From assembly GCF_052857255.1 (NCBI RefSeq), contig NW_027526878.1, forward strand, positions 62,001 through 126,000: a stretch of 64,000 nucleotides of DNA. Reading direction: 5' to 3'. Made by a program: the position numbers and the translations under genes. This DNA is from Amblyomma americanum. Taxonomy: Eukaryota > Arthropoda > Arachnida > Ixodida > Ixodidae. The notes beneath the pieces were generated by a model. The model worked only from the letters and a program-made list of their open reading frames with translations. It had not been told where the DNA came from and searched no databases. Positions 20,490-31,739 of the stretch are shown piece by piece. The first letter of the stretch is position 1, and each line of letters opens with the position of its first letter.

Positions 20490-22159
20490 CTACAGTCTGA
20501 ACTCAAGAAAATTTCGGTAAATGCACAAATCTTAAGAAGCAAAAAAGGACTCACCCATTCTTGGCGAAACACAATCCTTGCGACTAGAGTCTGCAGACTC
20601 CAAGTGTAGTCTGTTCGGCTAGGGCCATTTTTGCGCAGGCTTTCACATAGGAGACTAGGTTGTAGGAGATACAAGGCAGCAAATTTAGGCATGGCAAGCA
20701 TCAAGGGGCGTACTTACGTAACACTTGTGGCACACTAAATCTAATACCAACAGTGCTGGGTTCCAACACAGCTTATCTCGTAGACACTCATGACTTACAG
20801 AAACCAAACTTTATCAGTAATTAGAGTTCAGTATTAGGCAAGAAACAAAAATTTTTGAAAACTGCAAACACTGTCTGCAAGCCTACAACTCTATTGAGAA
20901 TACGTTGCCAGTAGGTGTCTTGTTGCATTATTAACATTTCAATCAAAAGGGACAAAAAAAATAACATTTCGGTATTTGGAACTGTGGGTGGTCCTTCTGA
21001 GCATCCAGCTAGCGGTTTGTAATGAAAAAAAACGTGGTTTCGTGGGTCCTAACCAAGGCGGAAAGTTTGGTAAAAGCAATCTGCAATGAGTACATGTAAA
21101 GAGAATGGTGCGAATGATCATAGACAGCTTTGATACCTCGACTACTCTCTCTTTTGCTGAGAGTGAAAATACCCTAGAAATGAATTAATAACTAGCTAAC
21201 TTAAGTTATTGTGATCTCAGGGGTTACAGTGCCATTTTTGAACTGCATCTGAACTTCACTTCGGTCTTGCTTCCCAATTACATATCCAATACATCATGAT
21301 GTGGATATGAACTTTATGCAGCCCAATTTTTTGGCATAACTTTTGTAATGTACAAGACATCACGATGCGGATATAAACTTAGTTCAATCCAATTTTTGTG
21401 GTATATTTTTTTATTTTCATGAACGAACAGCTACAATTTTATCCAGAAAAAGAAAGCAAATGATGTTCAAGCTTAACAATAATAAATTGGTTGAATTGCC
21501 AAGGCTCAAACGCATTAATCTTGGTTACTTGAAATGTAAAACCTAGGCAACCTGTTTTTTTAGATTTTAGTTTCGGCTGCGGCTAGAACTACATTGTTCA
21601 GATCGAGCACATTCATATTAACACACGTCTCAGCGATCTGAAGGTTCAGGCTAAAGGCATGAAGAATGTGCCCAGTAACCTAGTACATTTTTTTTCTTCA
21701 AGACACAGCAAGAATAATTCCATCCTATCAGTATTTTCTCAAAGAATTGATCCCACAATATTTTCCTAGCAATTTTGACTATGCGAAGTGGGTAAGTTAG
21801 CATCCCTAATCCAGTAGAAGTTGTAGCAAAGAAATGAAGTGGATACGCTCAGTACTTCATTCACGCACATCTGCTCGATTTTACCCTAAGTGTCCTTCTA
21901 GCATCTTCTTTCATTCCGGCAGTTATGTCTCTGATTTGAGAATATTTACCTGCTACCGGGAATGAAGCTACTGGTGTTGAGTACGCAAGCTTCGAGTGTA
22001 TGCTATGCGTCCTGTTGCACTTGCAAGACAAACGCCTGGTTGCCTGTTGTAGAGCTTGCTGTTCACTGTTAGTTTCAGTGGAATAAATGCAGAACCACTC
22101 CTGGTTAACCCATGGAATCATGATGTGCTGCATATGGGCTGCATCCATACGATAGGCTG
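20490..22159. other. No gene recognised; one imperfect tandem duplication
   Basis: The stretch holds short unrecognised frames only. At about 21288-21412 two diverged units of about 63 bp follow each other, sharing words such as CATCATGATGTGGATAT / CATCACGATGCGGATAT and CCCAATTTTT / CCAATTTTTG. Confidence 0.5.
21288..21412 (+). repeat. Two-unit imperfect tandem repeat
   Basis: Two units of about 63 bp, each with a TCAYGATGYGGATAT core followed by an AATTTTT run, with similar spacing. Too diverged to be a recent expansion. Confidence 0.5.
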
Positions 22160-23700
22160 CATCCGGAAGGTTGGCCAGAGGTTTGACGGTAACCCTGTCC
22201 CGGCCTGGTGCAGTACCACGTTTCATTTTGGCTGGGGCCTCCTTCAAATCATGGAGCTTGAAGGGGGCGTCCAGCTCCAGATTTGTTTGCCCTATGTATG
22301 AGCATTGAGAAAGGCGAGGGTCCACCCTGCTACAGAGATACCTGTCACTCAATGTTCGGGCCAGTTGTGTTGTAGTACCGGGAAAGTTATGCATTGCACG
22401 TTGTAGGTGTCGCGCCGTTTATGCACGCGTTTGATTGGGGTCAATAAATGCAAGAAAAATACGCCAGGTGTTGCGGCCAGACATCTGGCGTGCAGCAGTG
22501 TTGCATCGATCCACCCAGTTAGTGCCGGTCAACTGAGCGGCATAGTCGGCAGCCTTGTGGGCGAGTTCAAGAATGCGGTGTCTGAGTTTCTTGTTGTGTT
22601 TCTGCTTTCTCCGTCGTTTGGTGAGACTGCGGAGGGCCTCATAATGATGGAGAACATGGTTGTCTACTTCAGGGGTGGAATCTGTGAGCTGAATGTATTC
22701 TTCGTTTTTGCGGAGAGTTGTCTTTAGAGAGGTCACCCATTCTTGATATCCCGAGTTAACGAAGTCGACAGAGGGAAGTGTCGAGCGGAACATAGTCCAA
22801 TCGGGAATATGTGCTTGCGTTGTGCGGCGTTTAAGAGGCCGTGTGTAAATGGTCGTATTAATGATGCAGTGGCCACTGCAAGGGTGTCTTGGGTGTTGAG
22901 CCAGTCGGTGTGCCGAATATTGAGGGTAAAGGTAAAATCTGAGCATGTATCCCTGGTTACCGAGTTGCCCATGCCAGTGGGGTTGGCCGGATCGGTATGG
23001 AGGGTTGCAACGAGAGTCGAAATTAGTTCCGAAATTTTCTGCCTCGGGGTTCCTCCCTAAAGTAGCCCCATTGCCGACATGGAGCGTTGAAATATCCTAC
23101 AATGAGCAGGGGGTCGCGTCTATTCACGCGAATTGCTTCTTTAAAGAGCTTAGAAAAAGTTACGTCTTGAAGTTTTGGGGGCAGTATATATTAAGCCCAT
23201 GAATCGAGGGGTCCTTTCTCCGCAAAGGTAAGACCATGACCATGACATAGGAGTTTTCGGGGGTCGATGGGAGGGTGACCTCTTGTGCTGTATAGTATTT
23301 GTGAACTAGGATGCAGTTTTGCGTGTCCGTCTGGAAAGTCTGATAGTTAATGAGTTTGGTGTTGGCTCCGGGCTCCTGAAGGGCGACCACGGCCACGAGG
23401 AACTGAGAGGTTTCAAGGTAAAGGCGAAAGTGGGCTCGCTTCCGCCGGTCCTTGAAGCCCCTGAAATTCCACTGGGTTACTGTGAAGGGATGTGTTTGTG
23501 TCGGTGCTCGCGATCTACGATTGGGGGCTATGATCAGAGGTTGAGGGGGTGAAGGATGCTGCTGTGTTAAAAAGGTTCGATCCACTGTAGCCCGAAGCCG
23601 TGCGGAGGGCGCATTCCTCGTTATCGGAATCCTCATTACGACGAGAGTTTTGTGGGGCGTTTGGGAACCCTACGGGGTCTTACGCGTTTAGAGAGACGTG
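22160..23700 (-). pseudogene. I-group LINE ORF2 (endonuclease and RT start), broken
   Basis: Read on the minus strand, the frame at 23636-23160 has the start of an APE endonuclease: TVTQWNFRGF with the metal-binding Asn and ALQEPGAN with the catalytic Glu. The frame at 22946-22419 is the linker between endonuclease and RT (for example AHKAADYAAQLTGTNWVDRC, then TWRIFLAFIDPNQTRA). The frame at 22394 onward begins the RT domain (KRGTAPGRDRVTVKPLANLP) and loses homology near 22160. The central endonuclease catalytic parts and the whole RT core are missing, and several frameshifts are present. The same family occurs on the plus strand at 31740-34292 and 39040-40150. Sequence near 23640-23700 may be the end of ORF1. 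Confidence 0.7.
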
Positions 23701-23709
23701 GGGATTCGA

Positions 23710-25065
23710 GAATCCATTTCGGGGAAGTAACTCTGGCGGAGTATAAGTAGGTAAATAGATGAATCGAACTGCTCGATTTTGAACAAGTTGGAAACAACTT
23801 TTTAGGTTAAATTGAGCGGGGTTCCAGATGCCAGATGCGCAACAATTTATGTTTTATAAGCTAGTAGTTTAACTGCTGTTGAAGCTAGACGTAACTTACG
23901 ACGAAGGTAGCCGAGAGCTTGGTTTGCGTTGTTAACTATCTGCGTTATGAGGGAAGACCAGTTAAGGGTACCCGAGTGGTCAACACAAAGATAATGCAGT
24001 TGAGGAGGCAATTTGGGGTAGCGCAGTTTTGTATTCTGTGTAAGAGGATAGGCGGTTTTGTAAGTGTTTAATACAAACAGCCATCTACGACAGCACTCCT
24101 CCAACCTTTGGTAGATTGCACTGAAAAACAATATTATATGCAGCGCTAATAATAAAACGGTAATTACCACAATTGTAGGCAAATGAGCGGATGTTTGATA
24201 AAATATTATTAGGTAAGTCATTGATGTAACGTATGAAAAGGAGAGGGCCAAGAACTGAGCCTAGCGGCACACTAGAGAGTACGTTAGAGAGTGAATATGA
24301 TGTCTGTTGGCGTCTACAAATTGCTGGTGATTAGTGAGTAAATCCTGGATCCAGTTAAACATGAGCGGGTTAAGATTTGATGATGATTATGGATTTTTAT
24401 GGCGCAAGGGCAGCTATGGCCAAAGAGCGCCATGTCACAAGGTATTTTTTCTTTTTCTCAAGGTGGGGTCAGAGACCCATTTCCCAAGCATTTCACCCTA
24501 AATAAGCCGAGCACCAGACCAGGGGAAAGCTTGTACCCATTGTATCACCGGTGGGTACCCGGCGGCACTGGGGATCGAACCCCGCACCTCCCGCATACGA
24601 GGCGGATGCTCAACCACTTGGCCACCGCTGCGGTGGGTTAAGATTTAGTGGTGAAAGTATTAGTAGTAGCCGTTTGTAAGGGACATTGTCAAAAGTATCT
24701 CCGAAGTCAATGAAGAGACCGTCAACAGGTATATTAAGGTCTACATTAGAACTCCGGTCCCGAAGAAATAGAGCAAGTTGTGTACCGCTTTGAAGCTCTT
24801 TTTGAAATCTGTGCTAGTTAGGGCGAAAAAATTCGCAGATATAAGGAAATTCATGGTTTGCGAATAAATGCCAAGCTCCATAATTTTGGAGCAAACGCTG
24901 GTTAGTGATATGGGGCGGTAGTTAGTAGAGCCTGGCTTAGAAACTGGAACAATCATAACCACTTTTCAGTCATGAGGGACGAAGCCGGATGAGAGTGGCT
25001 GCTAAAAAATGTGGGACAAAATACCACTAGTGATTTCCTTGGTGTTTTGAGCACTTTAGCATTGA
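23710..25065 (-). mobile_element. Jockey/CR1-type LINE fragment, split by a SINE
   Basis: On the minus strand from 25065 down, the reading gives the RT blocks VPVSKPGSTNYRPISLTSVC (about 24950-24890), then, beyond a SINE insertion, PLGSVLGPLLFIRYINDLPN (about 24270-24210), a decayed FADD-like position (FAYNC), and LNWSSLITQIVNNANQALGY to LASTAVKLLAYKT (about 23960-23850). The order is that of Jockey/CR1-type RT. Stops and frameshifts make it inactive. The right edge is 5'-truncated inside RT; the left edge abuts the I-group LINE at about 23700-23720. Confidence 0.75.
24379..24634 (-). mobile_element. tRNA-derived SINE with 12-bp target duplication
   Basis: On the minus strand the head reads GGCCAAGTGGTTGAGC (box A) and GGGGTTCGATCCCC (box B), with a plausible anticodon stem between them. 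The body differs from the Ruka-type copies, and the 3' end is an (ATC)n tail. A perfect 12-bp duplication, GGGTTAAGATTT, flanks it (24367-24378 and 24635-24646). It interrupts the Jockey-type LINE. Confidence 0.85.
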
Positions 25066-26800
25066 TGGTTTCGACGCCAGCTGATGAAGTTGAGTTGATT
25101 TGGAAGAATCGATTAGTTTCAAGCTCCCTTGGGATGAAAATGTGATATCTGGCAGGATTAGTAGTTTATACGAGGGGACATGCGGTAGGTTATCTTCTGG
25201 CTCTCAGACCAATTACGCATGTATGAGGATCAGCCCTATAATCTATGGTGTCATACCCTTAAGGCGGAGCTTAAGTGCCCTCAAACTTTTTTTGCCCGTT
25301 CTGTGTGTTATTTTGCGGCTTTTCTTAGCTTCTTGTTATTGTGTTCTTTGTCATTTTTTATGGTTTTCAGCTGCTACTTCCCTCACTTTGCCTTTAATCG
25401 GCCTACCTTGCCCGTGGTCTCTGTCCTCACTTCTGTCATTGTGTGCTTGCGTTTTCTATTTGTTAGTTGGACGACGATGGCGCTCCCCGGACTTAAAGCA
25501 CACCCCTTGATTTGACTTTTACGCCGTTTTTTGATGCAATTGTAGTTTTAAGGTGTGTTTTTCTGTGGTTTAGTTGCTTATTTATTTTGTATTGGCTATA
25601 AGCTCAGTAAACTTCTGTTGATGTAGGCTTCCTCACTTTTTCAACTTTATCATTTTTTTCATTGTATTGAGAGAACCACTCAACTATGCAAGTAAAGCAT
25701 CAAATGGAGATGCAATAGGCTAGTACATATTTACGCTTTATATCTCGGACTGTGCATAGAGAAATTTTGCAATAATCGACTTTTCTTAATTTATATAGAG
25801 TAAGAAAAATATGCAGCGTGTTTCTCTTAAGACTAAAAAAAGCTTTAAAATGCGATTTTAGAAGAGCGCTTTTTTGCATAGCGTTGCCAGCGGTGTACAG
25901 CTAAGGAATGCGAACCAGCGGGCACATTAACTAATATTCAATATTTAACTTTTTACCTATTACTGTTAGGATCTTTAATTAGTAGGAAGCGTGTAGCCGG
26001 GCGTAAGTAATCTCCATATTAGTTTTTAGAATTTGGAACACGCGATTGCTCACGGCAATGTAGCCCAACAAATTTTGGCTATTTCGACGAGTGACGTGCA
26101 CTGGAAAGGTTGCTTTGCCTGCAAGCGTCTCGAAAGAGCGTGTATTTGGCGCATTGTAGCAATAATTTGGTAGATCACAGCGGCGCCGAGTGTAACCGCA
26201 TATTCGAACTTATAAAAAGAGATATGGATATAACTTACGGTGACCTACATGCCTGTCAATAATTAGGCAATCGAACAGTAGGTGTTAAAAAGTTTATGCA
26301 ATATTAGTTACTCAGTCTGCTAGTTAACACGTCTTAGCTGTATTCTTCTGTTCACACCGCTGATCACACTCTGCTGAAAAAAGGAATATGCTAACACAAA
26401 AGCCCGTTTATAATAGTTGTATAAAGTCTTAGTTGAAACACCTTGTATAACGAACAGAAAACCAATTGTTCTGTACGAAATACGATGGAACACAAATGGC
26501 GAGGAATGTCCTAAAAACAGCACACCGATGTGAACAATCCCTCTGTTATTTTTTCAGTACATTTACTGATGGTCATGCATCCATCAATGGGAAGTGGGTG
26601 GCATTTTCAAGCCTTAGTTATGGCTTTTTGTAGCCCAACCAGAGTGTACAAAAACATTCTCATCTCATAACTGCGCTATCCTGTAGGGCTGAATGCGGCA
26701 TTTAAGCTGGGTTTCAGGGCAAATCGTAAAATGTCCTAACACACTTCGAGTTGGCTGGGCTAATGACAAGAGATGCATTGATATTTAGGAAACAACAAAA
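25066..26800. other. No gene recognised
   Basis: Frames at 25100-25510 and 25219-25515 are hydrophobic and cysteine-rich but overlap each other and show no family signature. The stretch is AT-rich with no clear repeat ends. Confidence 0.5.
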
Positions 26801-26929
26801 AAACGAAGGTGGCACTTGAGCTCCGCCTTGTGGGCATGACTCGTTACCTTCAGCAGGATAACGCCTATATACATACAGAAATTGGTCATTCTCTGCATAA
26901 CAGACTCAGGTACCTGAGAGTCCCCATAC

Positions 26930-27055
26930 TACTCCTGGCACAGTGGTTAAGCGATGCGCCACTGCACTGCGGTGAAAGGCGCTGCCAGCGGTGTGGCTAG
27001 TGCGACCCAGCTGGTTGCTCTTCTCGAGCAAGCACTAACGACCAATCATTAATTT
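26930..27055 (+). repeat. tRNA-like SINE remnant
   Basis: TGGCACAGTGGTTAAGCGATGCGCCA looks like a tRNA box A region with part of an anticodon arm; a degraded body follows. No convincing box B or target duplication is visible. Confidence 0.4.
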
Positions 27056-28785
27056 AACTGCCACGGTGCGCAGCTTGCTGACCATCCGGTTTGCAGCTTG
27101 TCATGAGGCCACACGGTTTTGTGAAATTGGTGGCCAACCTGCCTCCTAGGTGTCTTCTCTAGGAATTGTTTGTAGATTTTTCGCTCACAGATAACGACGC
27201 TGGCCACGCCAACGGCGACCCAGGATTTCCTACGATACAAGCTTTTTTAAAGCTATCGCGTTGAAATAACGCAATGCATGTGCAAGTAGTGTACACAGCT
27301 ACCTTTATTTCTAAGAAAAGCCGAAATCTGCTACTTACGCTCTTCGGAGAAAGTTCATAGCAATAGTTACCGAAAAACGGACCAGCTGCGATTTCTGGCA
27401 GAGAAGTAGCAGCAGAACGAAAGCGGAGAAGAAAAGCTCAGTGACTGCACTCGTTTACAACTAACAATGATCCGTGAATAAAACAACGCTCCGTCGTTTT
27501 GTTCAGCGTAATGTGCGCATCAAACTCAGCCTATTCTTCACGAAGATGGCCTTCTACGCATGACTTCGTCAAGATGCCTCACTTGACAACTAGATTCATT
27601 GCACTTCTTGGATCACAGCCGCAGGCGCCGGAGAAGCCTTTGATATTTTGGAAGATCTCCTCCGGGTCGTCACCTCCGGCTGAAGGGAAAATAGTCTCAC
27701 TGCCCGGCCGGGCTGGGCAGCAGGCTGCGACGAAGAACAGCACGGTGCCACCGTAGCCGTCGAGCCCTTCAAGAAGTTATCATAGTCATCAGAGGTGGCG
27801 CTGCGGTGTCGGTATGCTTGCAGCGGCACCTCGAGGGCAATTGCACCCTCTAGCCGCCAAAGCATGTCGTGTCCGTTGTAGAGTTTAGCGCTGCCATGCT
27901 CGGCACAGGCCAGCGACCGGTAGAAAGAGAGCTAGCCTTCCGACCATATGATGTAGCAGCGAAAAATAGATGCTCTGTGAATTCATGTAGGAAATATGCT
28001 GAGGAATAGCATGCTGAACCGCCAAGAAGGCGTTCTCATACGCTGTTTCCTTAGCCCGTGATAAGAACAGCCCCAAAGCCAGGAGCTACGGGTAGCATTA
28101 GCTACTAAAAGAAAGAAAAACAAATAGCGGCTTAAACGGCACAAAGATGTAACAGCTTAACACCGCGCCAATATTTGCCTCCAGCGGAACACAGATGTAC
28201 TCTCACATTCAAGAACAGTGCCGATGAGCGTTTACTTGCCAGCATATTTACGTGTAGCCTGCTGCACCAGGCGTCCACTCACATACAGTGCTCCGGGACA
28301 TCAACCGGCAAATACCAAAAGCTTCCACAGTATTCCTTCCGCGCGAATCTATATCGGTTAATCATCATCGTTACTTATACTGCGCACGGAATCATGTATT
28401 CACATGTTCGGACTTTGAACTCGCTCAGTGAAGATTGTGCGTAACTTTATAATTGTGTCTTGATAGGCATTGAGTATAGTTAGCCAATCGTACACCACAG
28501 AGTTCTTCAATCAGTATAGATTTCAAGGAAATGAAAGACACTGGAAAGGAAGAAGCATATAAAAGAGTTGGAGGTTATAGGGCAAGCGGAGACATTCGAG
28601 ATCTCGGAAGCGAGCAGACAGTGTGTTTTAACGCAAAACCATGGCTTCATTGTTCAGCAGATGAATCACAATCTCAGAATTATCGTTCCTCAATACGCAG
28701 TAGGTTTGGGGCTGGGATAATTATACAGAATGGTGGCACGCTCTCTAGGCAGAGAGAAGCCAGTCACAAATGTTTAGGGGCCTGA
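27056..28785. other. No gene confirmed
   Basis: Apart from the unrecognised minus-strand frame at 27596-27931, the stretch contains short frames only. The part at 28520-28785 may be decayed RTE sequence upstream of the next fragment, but I cannot show this. Confidence 0.45.
27596..27931 (-). other. Unrecognised 112-codon open frame, possible exon or old repeat
   Basis: The minus-strand frame is open from just after a TAG at 27932-27934. It starts LSFYRSLACAEHGSAKLYNG and continues RLEGAIALEVPLQAYRHRSA. It has mixed composition like real protein and is GC-richer than its surroundings. I do not recognise the family. An AG directly precedes the open part, but the polypyrimidine tract is weak. 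Confidence 0.25.
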
Positions 28786-28789
28786 CCTT

Positions 28790-29310
28790 ATAGATAGTAC
28801 AGAGGTTATAGAACTGCCAATGTTATCAATAAGCGCAAGGTAAATAGCGTATGGAAGTGTAATATGGATAGTGTCGGGCAGGCATTAGAAAAAGCTTCGA
28901 AGCAGGGAAGCGAAAATTATTCATTAGACAAAATGAGATGCAGTATACTACAGGGGACAAGCAGGGCAATGCCACTATCAACATGGATTAGGTAGCTAAA
29001 AATGAAGACCAAATCTACGCAAATCTGTACAGATCTTTGTAAGGACGGTGGAAACCTTGTCCTACAAAAAATTTTCTCCCTGAGTAAACATTACCAATAA
29101 AGTCTACATGGCCGTCGTCGTATTGTCCGCTAGGCTGTTGTGGAGTCTAGCGTTAGCTCGGCTGAAGCAGCAGCACAACAGGTTTGCAGCATCCATGAAA
29201 TGACTTGTTTCGGCATACTCCTCACTAATTGGGAAGGCGTGCAAGCACTGCCTGAAAACTTGGAGAGGAAAGACGTCAAGGACTTGAAAAACTACAGGCA
29301 GATTTGTTTT
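28790..29310 (+). pseudogene. RTE/BovB-type LINE fragment (region before and into RT)
   Basis: Nucleotide similarity to the intact RTE element is clear: GACAAGCAGGGCAATG here (about 28955) equals 18201-18216, followed by the same run of words to CTGTACAG. AAGGACGGTGGAAACCTTGTCCTACAAAAA (about 29042) corresponds to 18426-18460, and GACTTGAAAAACTACAGGC (29281) to 18556-18574. Internal pieces are deleted and stops are frequent. Confidence 0.7.
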
Positions 29311-29920
29311 ACTGTGGTAATCGGTAATCTAAAGGAACCGGGATCACCTTGCTACTGACTACGATAACGGTTCTTTTATTAAAGACTGTACTAGGCGCTG
29401 CTGTGACTATCCGCAATGGTGTTGAGAAGATAGCAAAGTTTTCTCCTCGCCCTGTCAACAGGAGCTGTTTTGTGCAGTGGTGCGATCGCTGTGGCACCAA
29501 GCGCGACCTAATTTATCCTCCAAATTTGGGCGTTTTATTACATTCCGGGAACATTTTGGCTACTTTCGTCCAGGTTTGCCAAATTTTGAACCTTATATTA
29601 GCAAGATCTCGCCCCTTTTTTGTTACATAGGATTAGCGGGCACATTTTCTAAGCGTTACTGGGCATCTTTCGTTCGCACAGCTTGTGAAAAATTAAAATC
29701 TATGGATGTGCTTTTCATTGCATGAAAATTAGGTCAAAAGATTGCTTAGTTTCGGTTTCTTGATTTGGCGTAATTTGAAAAAAAAACACAACTCCTAATA
29801 TATATAATTGCTAAGCATGGTATCTTGGCCTCGCCACATGGAGGCAGCTGTAGACGAGTGCAAACAGGCTTGTATATGATTTTCGAAAAGTGTACAATTT
29901 AAGCAGAACTTAGCGAACGA
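29311..29920. other. No gene recognised
   Basis: This segment interrupts the RTE-like sequence and has no similarity I can name. The frame at 29349-29630 shows no domain. Confidence 0.45.
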
Positions 29921-29924
29921 TGGA

Positions 29925-30236
29925 AAAAAGTTAAGATACAACATTAAGAGACCGGAAGCAGACGGAGTGGCTGAGGGAAGAAAAGCCGGTTAATGACATC
30001 CTAGTAGAAATCAAGAGGAAGAAATGGGCATGGGCAGGGTATGCAATGAGAAGGCGAGATAACCGCGGCTCCTTGAGGGTAAGAGAATAGGTTCTAATAG
30101 AAAGCAAGCGTAGCAGGGCGGGGCAGAAAGTTAAGGGGCGGATGAGACTAAAACGTTTGCGAGGGTGTGGTGCCCGCAGCTTGCAAATGAGAGGATTAAT
30201 TGGAGAGACATCAGGCTGATGGTGGTAATGAGTCAG
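29925..30236 (+). pseudogene. RTE/BovB-type LINE, 3' end fragment
   Basis: The sequence parallels 19494-19830 of the intact element: GAGACCGGAAGCAGACGGAGTGG, AATGACATCCTAGTAGAAATCAAGAGG, AAGAAATGGGCATGGGCAGGG, ending with GGAGAGACATCAGGCTGATGG. Several in-frame stops and small deletions, including loss of the last codons, show it is dead. It may belong to the same original copy as 28790-29310. Confidence 0.8.
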
Positions 30237-30895
30237 TATAACATAAGAAACCAAAAGCATAATAACTTAAGTGGCATGTTGTCATGCTCAGTAACGTAAG
30301 CTTTTACTTCGCGAAACATGCAGACCACGTCTTTCTGCAAAGTTGCGGCACAGTTGGTTATCTGTCGCTGAAGAGTCGGATTAGTGCTAAAGCGACGCGG
30401 TAGCCAAGGCCTCTGGGGTTCATGGCTGGCGTGGCGCTCTCGTCCAGCCAGGGAAAGAAGAACGCATACGGCAGCAGGAATACCGGTTGGCCCCGTATTG
30501 CACTACCTCCGGGATCGGCCTTGTCTTTAGCGCGTCTTTTCTATCCTGTCTTTCTATCCCATCTTTCAACTCTCCTACTATCTGCACGTGGTAGCGATTG
30601 TGGCTCGGCTTGAGCCAGTGATCAGGCCTCTGCACTTTCCTTTTCTTTCTTCCTGGGAAGAACAGACAGACAGACATCACGAAATCTACTACATAAAAAG
30701 TCATTTATTAAAAAATAGTTAACCCTCTTACTACTTATGATGATTCGCCGGTTTTCTGATGTCCGCCAACACTGGTAATACTATGCCACAAAATATATAT
30801 TTTTACCCCAAAAAAGTATTTTTGAAAATTTTTGAAATTGTTTCCTGAAACACACTGTGTATGCCACCATATATGACATCATGTATGCTTGCAAT
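30237..30895. other. No gene recognised
   Basis: The part at about 30420-30700 (GC-rich, ending in repeated CAGA units at 30662-30673) has the look of a repeat, but I cannot assign it to a family. Confidence 0.4.
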
Positions 30896-30905
30896 GCCTC
30901 TATTG

Positions 30906-31140
30906 ATTGCCGCCGCAGTGGCTGAGTGGCTATGGCGCTCGGCTGCTGACCCGAAAGAAGCGAGTTCGATTCCGGCCGCGGTGGTTGAATTTCGATGCAT
31001 CAAACTTCTTGAGGCCCGAGTACTGTGTGATATCAGTGCACGTTGAATAACCCCAGGTGGTAGAAATTATCCGAATATGGCGACGCCATAGCCCGAGTCC
31101 CTTTCGGACGTTACACCCCTATACTTCATAAACTAAACCA
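30906..31140 (+). mobile_element. tRNA-derived SINE, Ruka type
   Basis: The head has box A TGGCTGAGTGGCTATGG and box B GAGTTCGATTCC. The body carries the same words as the copy at 16559-16791 in the opposite orientation (GGTTGAATTTCGATG, ACTGTGTGATATCAGTG, CCCAGGTGG). A 10-bp repeat with one mismatch, GCCTCTATTG at 30896-30905 and GCCTCTACTG at 31141-31150, is the probable target duplication. Confidence 0.8.
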
Positions 31141-31150
31141 GCCTCTACTG

Positions 31151-31739
31151 CACAGGCGAAATTACGCTCTTGTGTGTAAGAGACGTCAGCGCTGATCGTC
31201 GACTGGGGACGGCACACTAACTTTACAACGCATCCTTCATACGATGTGCGCATTTTTGTAACGTGGCGTATCTTGCTGGTAGCTTCAACATCATCGCGAG
31301 CAATTTCCAACATCTCAAGGAAGGAGTTAACGGTGTTAGATGAATATATTGTTTCATAAGTATCTCACAAATAGGTTTATACCTGTCCTTCGTTTTTGCC
31401 CCAGGAATCACCTCCCCGTTTTTCTCAGCTCTTACATAATCAGCTGAGCTTCAACGCGATATATCGCAAGATCCAGTATTTCATTCATCTGCATCATCTA
31501 GAGCAATTATATCTCTTCAATGCCTGAATTATATAATCTCTTTCAATGAACCTGGAGAGTTTGAAAGAACACGTATGTATACATTTATCTCCTCAGAATT
31601 ATTTGAAATGTGGCGTTAAGCTGTCACTTTTTCTTAACGTTATTTTCAGATATAGGTATACCACTGTTTCTGTTGCACCTGCTAGCTCTTTTTCGCATCT
31701 TCGCCTCTCGCTCCTTGTATTTTCTACTTTAGTGTTTAG
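31151..31739. other. No gene recognised
   Basis: Short frames only; no terminal repeats or coding similarity seen before the LINE begins. Confidence 0.5.

Noticed and set aside
24560..24634. A true tRNA gene on the minus strand
   Set aside because: Box A and B are good, but the sequence continues into a SINE body with a tail and 12-bp target duplication, and the acceptor stem does not pair well.
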